From positions 7,783,906-7,847,905 of the forward strand of contig NC_083649.1 in the NCBI RefSeq assembly GCF_963576545.1: a stretch of 64,000 bases of DNA. Direction: 5' to 3'. Within the stretch, counting starts at the first letter, position 1. Every line of letters begins with the position of its first letter. A program made the translations under genes and the position numbers. Source of the DNA: Limanda limanda (Eukaryota; Chordata; Actinopteri; Pleuronectiformes; Pleuronectidae). Below, one piece after another: positions 52,701 through 63,606 of the stretch. The notes beneath the pieces were generated by a model. It ran no database searches, was not told the DNA's origin, and saw only the letters and a program-made list of their open reading frames with translations.

Positions 52701-55700
52701 CTTTGGAGTATGAAAAGACGGAAGTCAACTCCGGCTTCTTCTACAAGAGCGCAGGCGACAGGGAGAAGCTTGTAGCTGCCGAGAGGAAGTTCATCGAGGA
52801 TCGAGTGCAGAAGATCATTGCCCTGAAGAGAAGTGTCTGTCCCAATGGGGAGAAGGGATTTGTCGTCCTTAACCAGAAGGTATGCTCGCGGGATCAACGA
52901 TGATCTGAAAGTCGAAGCAATGATTTGAGGTCACGTAGTTTTGGAATATGTAACCATTTAAACCAATAATCTATTTTCGCTATGGTGTGGTTGACTAACT
53001 CTGGATTTCTAGACGTAAACTTGGACTCTCCTGTTCAGATGGGTTAGGGATTCTTGGAGGATTTTAATATTACCCTGGCTAATTTAAGTTACACTAAATA
53101 TAAACCTGAATCTTTTCATGATTGGTCATTGAATGCACAGTGAACACCCAGGGGTGCTAATGTGGTTCCCCCTGGTCTATTTGCATCTGTGCTACAGTAA
53201 CTCTGATCTGTACCTCTGCATTAGAAGAGCCCATTCCTCTACTATATGTATTCAACGGATCAGAATAATCTTACAGGAGTAAACTGAATTATTATTGACT
53301 GGATCTTCTTACATCATTGGTTGATTGAAGTTTTTTCTCTCGTTTAGGGAATTGACCCATTCTCCCTGGATGCCATGGCCAAAGAAGGCATTGTAGCTCT
53401 GCGCAGAGCTAAGAGGAGGAACATGGAGAGGTAATAATCCCTTTTACTGTACAATGCTGTTTATTTTTAGCTGAGCAAAAAAGTTACATTTAGAACGTTC
53501 CTTACAAGGAACAGTTTGATTCAGCTAAGCCACAAGGGGGCGCTCTTCAGCCTGTCAGAACCCAGCAAAACCAGCACTTATTCTGTCTGTAGAGCTCCAG
53601 CTAATAACATTAGATCTTTGTTACTCTTTCCCGTGACCAATTTGTAACAAGATGGAAATTTATCGTGCGACTGATAGAGTAAACTCAAAACTGCACATGT
53701 TGTGTTGGATTTAATCCTGTTTGCTACTTTGACTTCATGACTCTTCCTTCCAGGCCCTTTCTGCTAAAACCAAAGTTTAAATCATGTCCACTTCTTTAAG
53801 TCTTTTAATCAAGTAGATCAAATACATCTAATATTTTGCAGCAAACAAACTTTGAGCACTCCCCTTTGAAAGAAGCAGAGTTGCAGCATCTTCATTAGCC
53901 CTCAGCCTCTTTATTGCAGAGGACTACATCTTTCTATAGCGGCTTTTGTTTGGCCGACAATGTTCTCAGCAGTATCATGTTGTTGTTTTTATTGTTATTA
54001 TAGATGTATTGTTCTCTCTGCAGGCTCAGCCTTGCTTGTGGTGGCATCGCCATGAATTCGGTCGATGACCTCACTCCCGAGTGCTTGGGATATGCTGGGT
54101 TGGTCTATGAACACACTCTGGTGAGTATCAATGTTAAGTTGCACCTTAACAGTCAGTGCGTGTGTATTTTAAACGTTCAACTTGTGGAGGCAGAGCTGTT
54201 AATCCTCCTGAATCTTGTTTGCAGGGAGAGTCGAAGTTCACGTTTATCGAGAAGTGTAAGAACCCCCTCTCCGTTACCCTGCTGGTGAAGGGACCCAACA
54301 AACACACCCTCGTGCAGATCAAAGATGCCGTCAGGGATGGTCTGCGGGCTGTAAAGAACGCCATAGAAGATGGTAAAACACCTCAAACCTCAAATGTGTT
54401 TGTACCACTAATTTCTTTTGACCAATGATTTTGTTTCAGCCTAAGTGTCTGTTACAAATGTTGTTTTGCCCACAGGGTGCAGTTCAACATTTAGTTTGAA
54501 GTGTTGAAATCGAGATTCCTGAGACCCTAAGCCCCATGTTGATCCTCTAACTGTTTTACTGATGTAAACAGTTTATTATTTCAGTATTAATAACAGGCTC
54601 TTTTCTGGTTTTCCTCTGTAACAGTCGGTCAGACTTAGTGATCCACACAGCGCAGGGATAAACCTTGTTTCTCTGACTCCACTCTGGCACATTCATTGCC
54701 TGATTTGTATTTATGTTTTCACAAAGCGTTGCTAGGTCCAGTTGTTTCTCTTTATTCAGCTTATTTTTATTCTGACTATCACAACACTAACATCAATAAT
54801 ATAAATCAGTTTATCTGTTTTTTTCTTCTTCGGTCAAATGCTGTTGGTCTCATTTGCACAGCGAACACCCAGGGATGCTATCATGGTTCTCCCTGGTCTT
54901 TTACGTCTGTGCTACAGTGACTCTGGTCTTTTTCCTCTGCATTAGGAGAGTTACAGTCTCCCCTACATGTATTCAGAAGATCAGAACAAATTTGCCAATG
55001 TTTATTTTAACCACTTGTTCATTTCCTTTAAATACACTGATCTGAGGCATTCATACTTTCCTCCCCTCTGAAAATCCCCTTCATCTTTGTCTCCTCAGGA
55101 TGCGTTGTGTCCGGTGCAGGTGCCTTTGAGGTGGCTGTGGCCGACGCTCTGGTAAAACACAAGCCAAATGTGAAGGGAAGAGCTCAGCTGGGGGTCCAAG
55201 CATTTGCAGATGCTCTCCTAGTTATCCCTAAGGTGATTTCCCCCCCCACCCAACCAGAAACACTCATCTCATGGCCTGCTGATATAATTTCTGGTCGCCA
55301 TCATCAGACTGGAAAACCCCCTGAAACTGATTTGTCATCTGTCAGTGTTCATACTACTTGAACCTCTGTTGATGTCAGTTATGCTTCCTCTCTTGTAGGT
55401 TTTAGCCCAGAACTCCGGCTACGACCCAATGGAGACTGTGCTGAAGCTGCAGACGGAGTACAAAGAGTCTGGTCAGCTCGTTGGCGTTGACCTCAGCACA
55501 GGTCAGAACCTCGACACACTGTTGCTGGAAAGTCCTGTCTTTTTCCAAACACAATTCATCACATTACAGCAATAAACACTGTTAATTCATCAACTAATGT
55601 TAAAGTTGAAAAACTCCTGCTTGTTTCTATTTTGAGTCTGAGTCATGGTTTTCTTTTTTTAATGCTGTTTGAGGTTGATTCACTTGTATCACAACCTTTC

Positions 55701-55971
55701 CTTGTTGCTTTCAGGGGAACCCATGGTGGCAGGAGAAGCAGGCGTATGGGACAATTACAGTGTCAAGAAACAGCTTCTCCATTCATGGTGAGATTTGAAT
55801 TTCTGAACAAGACTCGACGAGCGGAACATTCAACAAAAATATATCCTGCATTGTTTGCTCTTCAATACATTGGTTTGCTTTATTTGTCTTCTCAACAGCA
55901 CGGTGATTGCCAGCAACATTCTGTTGGTAGATGAGATCATGCGCGCTGGAATGTCTTCTCTCAGAGGTTAA
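49704..55971 (+). CDS. cct6a: T-complex protein 1 subunit zeta (CCT6)
   Basis: Zeta subunit of the cytosolic chaperonin TRiC/CCT, which folds actin, tubulin and other proteins using ATP. Exons: 49704-49840, 50436-50499, 51735-51869, 52016-52189, 52396-52499, 52609-52879, 53348-53430, 54024-54120, 54225-54372, 55099-55232, 55399-55501, 55715-55787, 55899-55971. Total 1,596 nt, 531 residues, the same length as human CCT6A. It starts [20 protein letters not shown]. The nucleotide-binding motif GDGTT is at residues 89-93 after [10 protein letters not shown]. The C-terminal equatorial part has [14 protein letters not shown] and ends [10 protein letters not shown]. No key motif is missing. Three H/ACA snoRNA genes sit in introns 2, 6 and 9. 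ATTAAA at 56259 is a likely poly(A) signal. A CpG-rich 5' region fits a housekeeping gene. Confidence 0.97.
51298..51672 (+). repeat. duplicated block in cct6a intron 2, flanked by 21-bp repeats
   Basis: About 375 bp nearly identical to 52936-53306 in intron 6, including the snoRNA and about 200 bp upstream of it. A perfect 21-bp direct repeat beginning TTTTGCATAATC flanks this copy (51276-51296 and 51673-51693) and is absent around the intron 6 copy. No poly(A) tail is visible. Confidence 0.9.
51497..51640 (+). ncRNA. H/ACA snoRNA, copy 1 (cct6a intron 2)
   Basis: A 144-nt H/ACA structure. Hairpin 1 has lower stem CACAG/CTGTG and upper stem CCAGGGG/CCCCTGG around an internal loop. Box H ACAGTA is at 51556-51561. 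Hairpin 2 has lower stem CTGATC/GATCAG and upper stem TAGAAGAG/CTCTACTA. Box ACA is at 51635-51637, three bases from the end. Such RNAs guide pseudouridylation and are processed from the host intron; the targets are not determined here. Human CCT6A is known to host an H/ACA snoRNA (SNORA15), so identity with that family is likely but not proven. Confidence 0.85.
52936..53306 (+). repeat. duplicated block in cct6a intron 6, likely source
   Basis: Partner of 51298-51672. Similarity begins at TAGTTTTGGAAT and ends shortly after the snoRNA. It has no flanking direct repeat, so it is the more likely donor. Confidence 0.85.
53135..53278 (+). ncRNA. H/ACA snoRNA, copy 2 (cct6a intron 6)
   Basis: Virtually identical to the intron 2 copy: the same stems, box H ACAGTA at 53194-53199 and box ACA at 53273-53275. 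It lies 69 nt upstream of the exon 7 boundary, a usual distance for intronic snoRNAs. It is embedded in a longer duplicated block (52936-53306). Confidence 0.87.
54856..54991 (+). ncRNA. H/ACA snoRNA, copy 3, diverged (cct6a intron 9)
   Basis: A diverged relative with the same architecture: lower stem CACAG/CTGTG, upper stem CCAGGGA/TCCCTGG, second lower stem CTGGTC/GATCAG and upper TAGGAGA/TCTC..CCTA. The stems keep pairing despite base changes, while the pocket blocks CCTCTGCAT and ATGTATTCA are conserved. Box ACA is at 54986-54988. Box H reads ACAGTG (54914-54919), departing from ANANNA at the last base. The 3' end lies 107 nt before exon 10. Confidence 0.8.
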
Positions 55972-56258
55972 AGGTCAAGTGGAGAAGCCGCAGCTGTTCA
56001 TCACACATTCACAGGGATAGATCTTTTCCTGGCGGTTCAGTCGACGTGTTCCCGCTCATGGCCGTCTGAAGAACCCCAGTCTGATGGGCCGCCTGCTCTC
56101 TACACCACCGCGTCCATCAGTGTCCGTCAGAAACCATTGTATCGCTAGTTTGATTTACATGGATTTGTCAATGCCTCCCTCTGATTGGTTTATTTATGGA
56201 GATTTGTTTTTGTAAAAAGCACTGACCACCGCTGACACTCAGTTTTTTGTTTCTGCCC

Positions 56259-56264
56259 ATTAAA
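56259..56264 (+). terminator. cct6a: cct6a polyadenylation signal
   Basis: ATTAAA 288 nt after the stop codon, followed about 15-30 nt later by TGTTTGTGTTTCTGTG, a GT-rich downstream element. Confidence 0.7.
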
Positions 56265-56975
56265 AGATTTCCTGACTCCTGAAAGACTGTTTGTGTTTCT
56301 GTGAAGAATGAATGAATTAAATAATACACAACAGGTGTTTTTTTTGTTATTGAGAGATCATCTGTGTTATGAACCAGATCCAGACTAAACTTTACAAACA
56401 GTAACACCACCAGATGTAAAACTATTTACATTTATTGTTTGTTTTAGAGAAAATAAATATATTTCATAAACCCATGCAGATCTGAGCTGTTTACAGAAAA
56501 ATTAGATTATAGATTTAAGTTACAGATACAATATTCTGTAATAAAAATAAAATGTGTATTGAGTAACATACTAATGCATGCAAGCATTTAATACATAGTG
56601 CACATACCACTTTAAATGTGTTGAATATGCAGGCTCTTTGCTAAATGTTAGTTTAGAAACGTTCCAGTTATCAATTCTGTCTTTATTTAGAATAATACAC
56701 CATTCAAATCTAATAGTAGATACAACAATCTTAAGAAGTGATATTTTATAAGCTTTTATATTTTGTACCTTCCTGCGGTACACAGAACATTCAGTCCTAA
56801 TTTAAAGCGGAACCAATGTTCTTGCACGGAACCTGTTGATCGTCGCACCCTCCTCCGGTGTCACCGTGACATCTGTCCGACGGGCAACGAAGCATGAACT
56901 CGTCGATGTGAAGAATCGCTCGTTGTTTCTTCTTCTTTCGTTAGATGGATGTTTGCTGAGTGAAGCTAATTGAAC

Positions 56976-59900
56976 ATGAAGGTTAAAGTAGCGTCGTGGA
57001 TCTCTGCTGTGATGTTAGTGACGGCTGCAGGTGAGATCTAATTTAAAAGGCTTTAATCGACATATGCCACTGATCATGATTCAAAGTGAACTTCCTTCCT
57101 GACCCAGCAGCAGCAGAGATGGTGACTCTACCAGGAGGACAGATGTTGATGGGAACCACAGCAGCTGATGGGAGGGATGGAGAATCCAACACCAAGGAGG
57201 TCGAGCTCAAACCTTTTCAAATGGACCAGTTTCCTGTCACCAACTCTGACTTCAGGTGATCAAACCTCAAACCTCAAAACCTCAAACCTCAGCTCACAGC
57301 GACAGGAACGATAAGTCCAGTGTTAACTAGGGATGGGGGGGGAAATCGATTCAGTTACAAATCGCGATTCTTGATTTTTTTAAAATTTTTGTTTAAACAT
57401 ATTTATTGGTTTATACCTTGGGGGATATATTGGGGGAGCAACATCAGCCCAGAGCAAGTTGACCAGCTCTTGTTTTTGCACAAGAATCTAAACATACCCA
57501 AGCACTAGCTTTGTATCGCCTACATGCAAACAACAATAGCCTACTTTTTGTTGATTTCAAAGTTTATATTTTAAGTAAACTTTTATTCATTCTATTTAAT
57601 TTACCTTTTATTTATTGTTTAAAAGTAGCCTAAGTGGCATACATTTCTTAATCTGTCAGTTTGTGTGCAGTTGACAGGGGCTATACAATAATAGGGCACA
57701 TTTTTATTTATTTTCTCTATTTGCTGCCCGGCAGTCATTAAGTTAATGTTAATAATTGACATAAAACTTGTAAAGCTCTAAGTGAATTTGACTGTGTTGT
57801 ATTTGAAGGTATGATTCAACATTTTTCCATGGTCCAGTATTTTAAAAAAAAATAACCAAAAGAAATCCCAGGAAATCAAAATATCGAATCGCAATACTTA
57901 CATAATCGCAATACCCACAAAAATCGCAATACATATCGTATTGCCACCTAAGTATCGTGATAGTATCGTATCGGGAGGTCCCTGCTGATTCCCCTCCCTA
58001 GTGTTAACATCCTTGTTTCTCCACAGAGACTTTGTCCGAGCACAGAAGTACAGAACCGAGGCCGAGACGTTCGGCTGGAGCTTCGTGTTTCAAGACTTTG
58101 TGACTGAGGAGCTGAAGAGTAAAGTCACACAGAAAATTGAGGTACTGGGATGATACATACATAATTTGAAACTAGAATGGCTCATAAGGCCCAACAGTCG
58201 CTTTAAATCCAATCAAGGAAATTAGTTCCCTAAATGAGCCTTTTTTAAATCATTGTTCTCCATGGAATCGATGACGAAGTGTCTCAGCTTTAATTTGAGT
58301 AGATTTACATGTATGGTTTATTAAATATTAGGGTTTTTTAATTTATTTGACTTCATGTGCATCTGTCCAGTTATATTTGAAACCCGAAATGTTGGGCTGT
58401 ATCTTTCAACAAACCCTGATCTAATTTATCTTTCTAACACATACACAACCATGTCACTGACTTCCACTCTTCTGTTTCCCCCCCAGTCTGCCCCCTGGTG
58501 GATGCCTGTCGAGCGGGTGTTCTGGAGACAGGTGAGGTCCATTGTTTTGCCTCATTTTCTATTTTTCCCACCATTTTCTGTGATCGCGCCTCAATCTGCC
58601 CCCGCCCCCCCCCGGCTGATTCTCTGCTGCTCAGCCTGCAGGACCCGGGTCGGGTATTCGGGAGCGCCTGGACTTCCCGGTGGTTCAGGTGAGCTGGAAC
58701 GATGCTCAGGCCTTCTGCCGCTGGAAGGATAAGAGACTGCCAACGGAGGAGGAGTGGGAGTGGGCTGCTCGTGGGGGGCTGCAAGGTACACTTCCCACAG
58801 GAAACTTAGATTTGCTATTCATTTAACAGAGTAAATACAATTTTGTATTATACATTGATTCTGTCCTCTCACCTCCTTCCCGCCTGTTGTGCTTCAGGTC
58901 GAACTTATCCGTGGGGAAACAAGTTCCAGGCCAACAGAACCAACCTGTGGCAGGTCAGCCCACTACAGTTATACATAGGGAATCAGCATTGGCAGAGTGT
59001 GTATATATATTAGATGCTCTTGTGTGATCTCTACCCAACAAATCACCTTTTGAATCTCAATTGAAGCATGTGCATGTTGCATTTTGCACTACTGCAAAAA
59101 TTGAACATTCATCTGTAAAGATATATATTTAGATGTATATATTTTATTTTCTATTTTAAATTTTTGATATTCTATTTCATTGTTATTCTATTTTATTCTT
59201 TTTTATTCTATTTTATACTATTTCTATTTTTATTTAATTATTTGGGTTGAAATGACTGAGCATTGCTTAAAGAGAGCCTGTGACCCAAGTATTTCATTTA
59301 CAGTGACTGCTTCATGCTATCTCTGTTCATTTGACAATAAAAAATCTTGAATCTTGAAGCTTGAATGTGAAATGAATATAAACTTTGCACAAAGTAACTA
59401 GTGTGTTTTCTGTGTGGTTCAGGGATCCTTTCCAGATGGAGACACTGCGGAGGATGGATATCACGGCATTTCACCGGTCACTGCATTTCCTCCTCAGAAC
59501 AGCTATGGTAACTGTGCCTTTATTAAAATAGATGATGTTACAGAACTGTTGTAACAAATGTAGATGATTAAGTTGTGAGCAATAGACTGAAAGAGATGTT
59601 AAAGAAATGTATGAAAAACAAATGATATCTGGTTATTATAACAATATTATAACAACTCAGTTGATTCTCCCTGCAGGACTTTATGACATGATGGGAAACG
59701 CGTGGGAATGGACATCAACACCTTTTCCCGGAACGAGTCCGACGTTTGTGCTGCGCGGTGCGTCCTGGATCGACACGGTGGACGGCTCAGCCAATCACAA
59801 GGCTCGAATCACAACCAGGTGGGTTCTTTTAACAGTGTATCTGAGATCTCCCAGCCTGCAGCTGTACTGGGTGACTGATGGTTGTGATGGTGTGTCCTGC

Positions 59901-60005
59901 AGGATGGGCAACACTCCTGACTCGGCCTCTGATAACCTGGGATTCAGGTGTGCTGCCGACCACGCACAGGAACAAGGGAAGAAACAAGACAAAGCCGAGC
60001 TGTAG
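56976..60005 (+). CDS. sumf2: sulfatase-modifying factor 2 (inactive FGE paralogue)
   Basis: ER-lumen paralogue of the formylglycine-generating enzyme; it binds SUMF1 and sulfatases but lacks activity in other vertebrates. Exons: 56976-57030, 57108-57255, 58027-58141, 58487-58531, 58635-58785, 58898-58953, 59423-59507, 59677-59818, 59903-60005; 900 nt, 299 residues. A signal peptide ([18 protein letters not shown]) is followed by the FGE fold: [101 protein letters not shown]. The second catalytic Cys of SUMF1 is present (GFRC), but the first one, about five residues upstream in SUMF1, is missing as expected for SUMF2. The protein ends KAEL, a KDEL-like ER retrieval signal. Exon 2 could start three bases later (CAGCAG repeat). 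AATAAA at 60082 is a likely poly(A) signal. Confidence 0.95.
57328..58000. mobile_element. hAT-like MITE, copy 2 (sumf2 intron 2)
   Basis: A 673-bp element very similar to 38239-38901, with ends TAGGGATGGG and CCCCTCCCTA. It is flanked by a perfect 8-bp duplication GTGTTAAC (57320-57327 and 58001-58008). Non-coding, with the same ATCGCGATT and ATCGCAATA blocks near its ends. It ends 26 bp before the exon 3 acceptor. Confidence 0.92.
58980..59370 (+). mobile_element. degenerate LINE/SINE tail in sumf2 intron 6
   Basis: An AT-rich stretch ends CATTTGACAATAAAAAATC and a short TTGAA repeat at about 59345-59365, the usual 3' end of truncated fish retroelements. The left limit is uncertain. Confidence 0.45.
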
Positions 60006-61044
60006 GAGCAGGAATTCAAATTCTGATTTATGGATCTAATGACTTTCAAGCTGAGAAACAGCAACAAAAGGTGACAGGACCAATAAACACTTCAGACATT
60101 TTCCAACATGAACTTGCTCATTGTGAGTTTTCCTGCTGTAATCTCACTTGGACTCACTGTGATATTTGCTGGATATTTTACAAGGGGTCTGGCAGGAAAA
60201 ATATCCTTTATCATTTACTATAGTGTGATAATAAACTGTATTTCTCCCGTGGAGAACATCGATTTTTTTGAATACAAACACACTGATGCATAATATCAAG
60301 CAATAAATAATTTTCCAAAAACGTCACTCCTCACTGTTTTTATTCTGTAGTGGTGCTAACTTCAAAATACAAATCTCTGCTGCTGAGACGTTTAAAGGAA
60401 TTGGTGAAAGCACTTGAATGGATGAACTGGGACACTGGGACGATGGTGGTCCTCCTCCACATCCTGGGATCTGTCTCTTGTTGGGGTCTTTTTATGTGAC
60501 TGGAGAGTAAATTGGATTCTGTTGCTTTGCTGAAAGCCTGGTCTAATCCCGTCTTTGTCTTTCTGTTTACCTCCGTGTCACGTGTCGCCCGCTCACGGCT
60601 CGTTAGCCCTGATTCTGTTTAATAACACCTCGGACATTTCCCCAGGGCTTTGTTCAAGTATCAAGTAACTGAGAAAAGCCAAGCCTTTATTTATCTGCTT
60701 ATGAAAAGATCAAATAGTTTTGAGCCGAACACACAGGCAGTAAAACTGAGAGAAGTTTGTGGTTGTGGACACTGAATAATCTTTTCATTTTAAATATTTA
60801 CACTTGCCAGAACCAGGACTGTCTGTTTCTTTCTGGAGGACAGTAATTTAACATAACTAGTTTGTATATCATACAGAATTTGGATTACTACTTCATATCA
60901 AGCCGCACAATTCTCTTTGCTTCTCCGCTGCATCTGAGCAGCCTCCGGGCGTGAAGAACTCCTTCACTGGCTGATGCAATGTGAGAAAGTTTCTCAACAA
61001 CAAGGTTCATTCACAAGACAAAGAGACTCTTAAAAAGACAGTTT

Positions 61045-61395
61045 AAGAGTAAAATAAATGCAAACCACAAGTTGCAATAGAATACGACAAACTGTTGAAC
61101 TCATTGTTTAGAATATATAAATCAACTGGTTTTGTTTTTTAATTATCTTTTTGATATATTTTCCATCTCCGTCTATTTAAGAATTAAATGATTACTGAAA
61201 GAATGAAACAGTTTCATTAAGAGTAAAATAAATGCAAATCACAAGTTGCAATATAATACGACAAACTGTTGAACTCATTGTTTAGAATATATAAATCAAC
61301 TGGTTTTGTTTTTTTAATTATCTCTTTGATATATTTTCCATCTCCGTCTGTGTAATAATTAAATGATTACTGAAAGAATGAAGCGGTCTCATTCC
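61045..61395. repeat. 174-bp tandem duplication
   Basis: AAGAGTAAAATAAATGCAAA starts the first unit and recurs 174 bp later. The two units differ by a few substitutions and a one-base run-length change. Confidence 0.92.
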
Positions 61396-62164
61396 AGTGG
61401 TTTTAATAAAGGCTGTGAAGGTTTGAGACTAAATTACTCGTTGCACGTGTTTTAGTACCTGAAGAATAATTATATATAATAGATGGGATCCAATAATCCT
61501 GGAACATGCTGTTGTTTGACCTATTTTGATGTAAAGTATTCCAACGTGACGGAGCAACAATCGACAGTGAAGAGTCCACCTGCCTGAGTCGTAATGAAGC
61601 AGTGACCCACTTCCAATTCTGGTAAATGGCTGCAAGACGGACGTGAGAAGGAAAACTTGTTCTGCTGCATCAATACCAAAAACCAAGAGTGTAATTAAAG
61701 GTTGTTAAGTTAAATAACAGCATGTGTACAGCCGGGTGGGGGGTGGGGGGGAAAACGTGAGAGGAGCCGGTTCTAACGTGACCTGACATCTTCAAACTGG
61801 TTGAACATCACGTTGTGTATCATCATCTCTGAAATAAGGAAAGAACAACTTGATAATAGTGGTGGATGTTAGTTATTGTACCTCGGCCACAGATTTTAAA
61901 ACAACTCCCATCTGCCTTCAACTTATTTTGCCAAAACAAGACATGAGCCAGTGAAAGAAGAACAAAAAATAGACAAAAAAAATTAATTAATTAATTTGAT
62001 GATGATGAAAAGGGCTATTTCTGTATTTCTGCATTCATGATCTCTGGCAAAGAGCTTGTGTTTTCACCTGTGTTTGTTTTTTGGGATTTCCATGATAGTT
62101 AATGGGGGATGACCAAAGGAAGAACCCATTGTATGTCAGTCTGAATCGGAGCCGGATTCAAGGA

Positions 62165-62515
62165 TTTATCTTCTAAGATTAAGATACATTTATTTGTCCC
62201 AAACACATGCACAGACATGCACAAGCACACTCATGCAAGGAGGGAAATTGAACCTCTGCTTTTAACCCATCTGGTGCAGGACACACAGAGCAGTGAGCAG
62301 CCATGTACGGCGCCCGGGGAGCAGATGTTGGGGGAGTAAGGTGCCTTGCTCAGGGGCACTAGACAGGGTAGGGAGAATCCTCTTGGATTTTTGGACAGAT
62401 CAATCCAAGTTCGTCTTTTTGTTGTTTCTCCGTGGAGTCAAACCAGAGACGAACCAGAGACCTTTTCTGCCCATAGTCCAAGTTTCTGCCACTAGTCCAC
62501 CGCCTCTCTTTCTTA
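62165..62515 (-). mobile_element. tRNA-headed fish SINE
   Basis: On the minus strand the head reads AGGCGGTGGACTAGTGGC (A-box like) and GGTTCGTCTCTGGTTTGACT (B-box like). The body, on the plus strand, contains TTTTAACCCATCTGGTGCAG, GGCGCCCGGGGAGCAG and GGTGCCTTGCTCAGGGGCAC, well-known parts of an abundant fish SINE. The body's far end with ATTTATTTGTCCC is near 62180. Confidence 0.75.
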
Positions 62516-63606
62516 AACATTGAGAGATGAGGGATGTTTCTCATCAACATTTTCTGTTGAGAATAATTCATGGATCTTATTTCCGGCAGGTTAAGGGGAC
62601 TCATAATTATCAATGTTGGGAAGTTTGTTGAAGATCCAAATAGAAATCTGGATCTAGTGAATTTAAATGTGTTTTCATAAGGGAACTGTTGGGCCTTTGT
62701 TTACAGATCCAGGAATTTTCCTTCACTCTCCCTGACATAGTCACATTGGGTGATTGCATTTCTGATCATTTTTTTGTGGATCTTGTTGAAAAAAACTTTA
62801 TTTAGGGAACAGATTTCTATGAGTGTTTGTAATTTGGGGCAGCTTGATTGACTGTTGGACCTTGTTGGAGATTTGGGTTACACAAATATCACAGACAACA
62901 ACACACAAGGACAAAACACATGACGCACAACCCCAATGAAAAGTTGTGTTATTTAACTTTTTGTCCTTCATTGTAATAACTTCTAAAATAGGATGTGTAT
63001 GTGTGTCAGTGGCTCATGTCCTGACATGTAGGAGGTCTGTCACCCCAGATGACCGAACAATGACAATGTCAGGTCTTGTCACCAGAGCCTTTCAATCAGC
63101 TGTGTGGTTTTGACTTTTATTTTGAAGAGTCAGGACTAATTGTCCTCTCACCTTTGACACTGAGTATAAATATAATGTTTGTCTGTTTTCTCTGTTCATC
63201 TCCAGCCCTGTGCTTTGTGTGTTTACGCTTCTTAATTGAACATGCCGTCTAAATCAGGTATCAGGTGCGTCAAGCCGTGACAATTCGATTGTCATAAAAG
63301 ATTATAAATAAAACCCCCGCACCTTTGTTGCCATGCCGCTCTGGTATGTTTACACGTCACATGTTTGTGGAGTGACTCAAAAGGAGGAAGGAAGCCAGGC
63401 CCACACCAAGCCACGGCCTCCTCCTGTGACATCACATCATGCCATGCAGCTCTGAAGACGCACGCAGGTCAGGAAAAACCCGTTTGGACACATTCAGTCA
63501 GTCGTCACCCTCCCTCCAGGCTGCTCCTCTTGTCCTCCTCTGCCTTGTTTGTTTAAGTATCCACCCTGCACTGCAGATGGTTTGATTGACTTCTACCCGG
63601 CAGACC

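Larger units (their letters stand above)
60006..63606. other. spacer between sumf2 and the right-edge gene
   Basis: Contains the sumf2 3' UTR (AATAAA at 60082-60087), a 174-bp tandem duplication (61045-61395) and a SINE (62165-62515). In human the minus-strand gene after SUMF2 is PHKG1; I see no kinase exon here. TATA-like motifs near 63168 and 63303 precede the next gene but are unproven. Confidence 0.55.

Noticed and set aside
52936..53134. Possible second snoRNA upstream of the intron 6 snoRNA
   Set aside because: High similarity to the intron 2 copy reflects recent duplication; no H or ACA boxes with stable stems, and base differences do not compensate.
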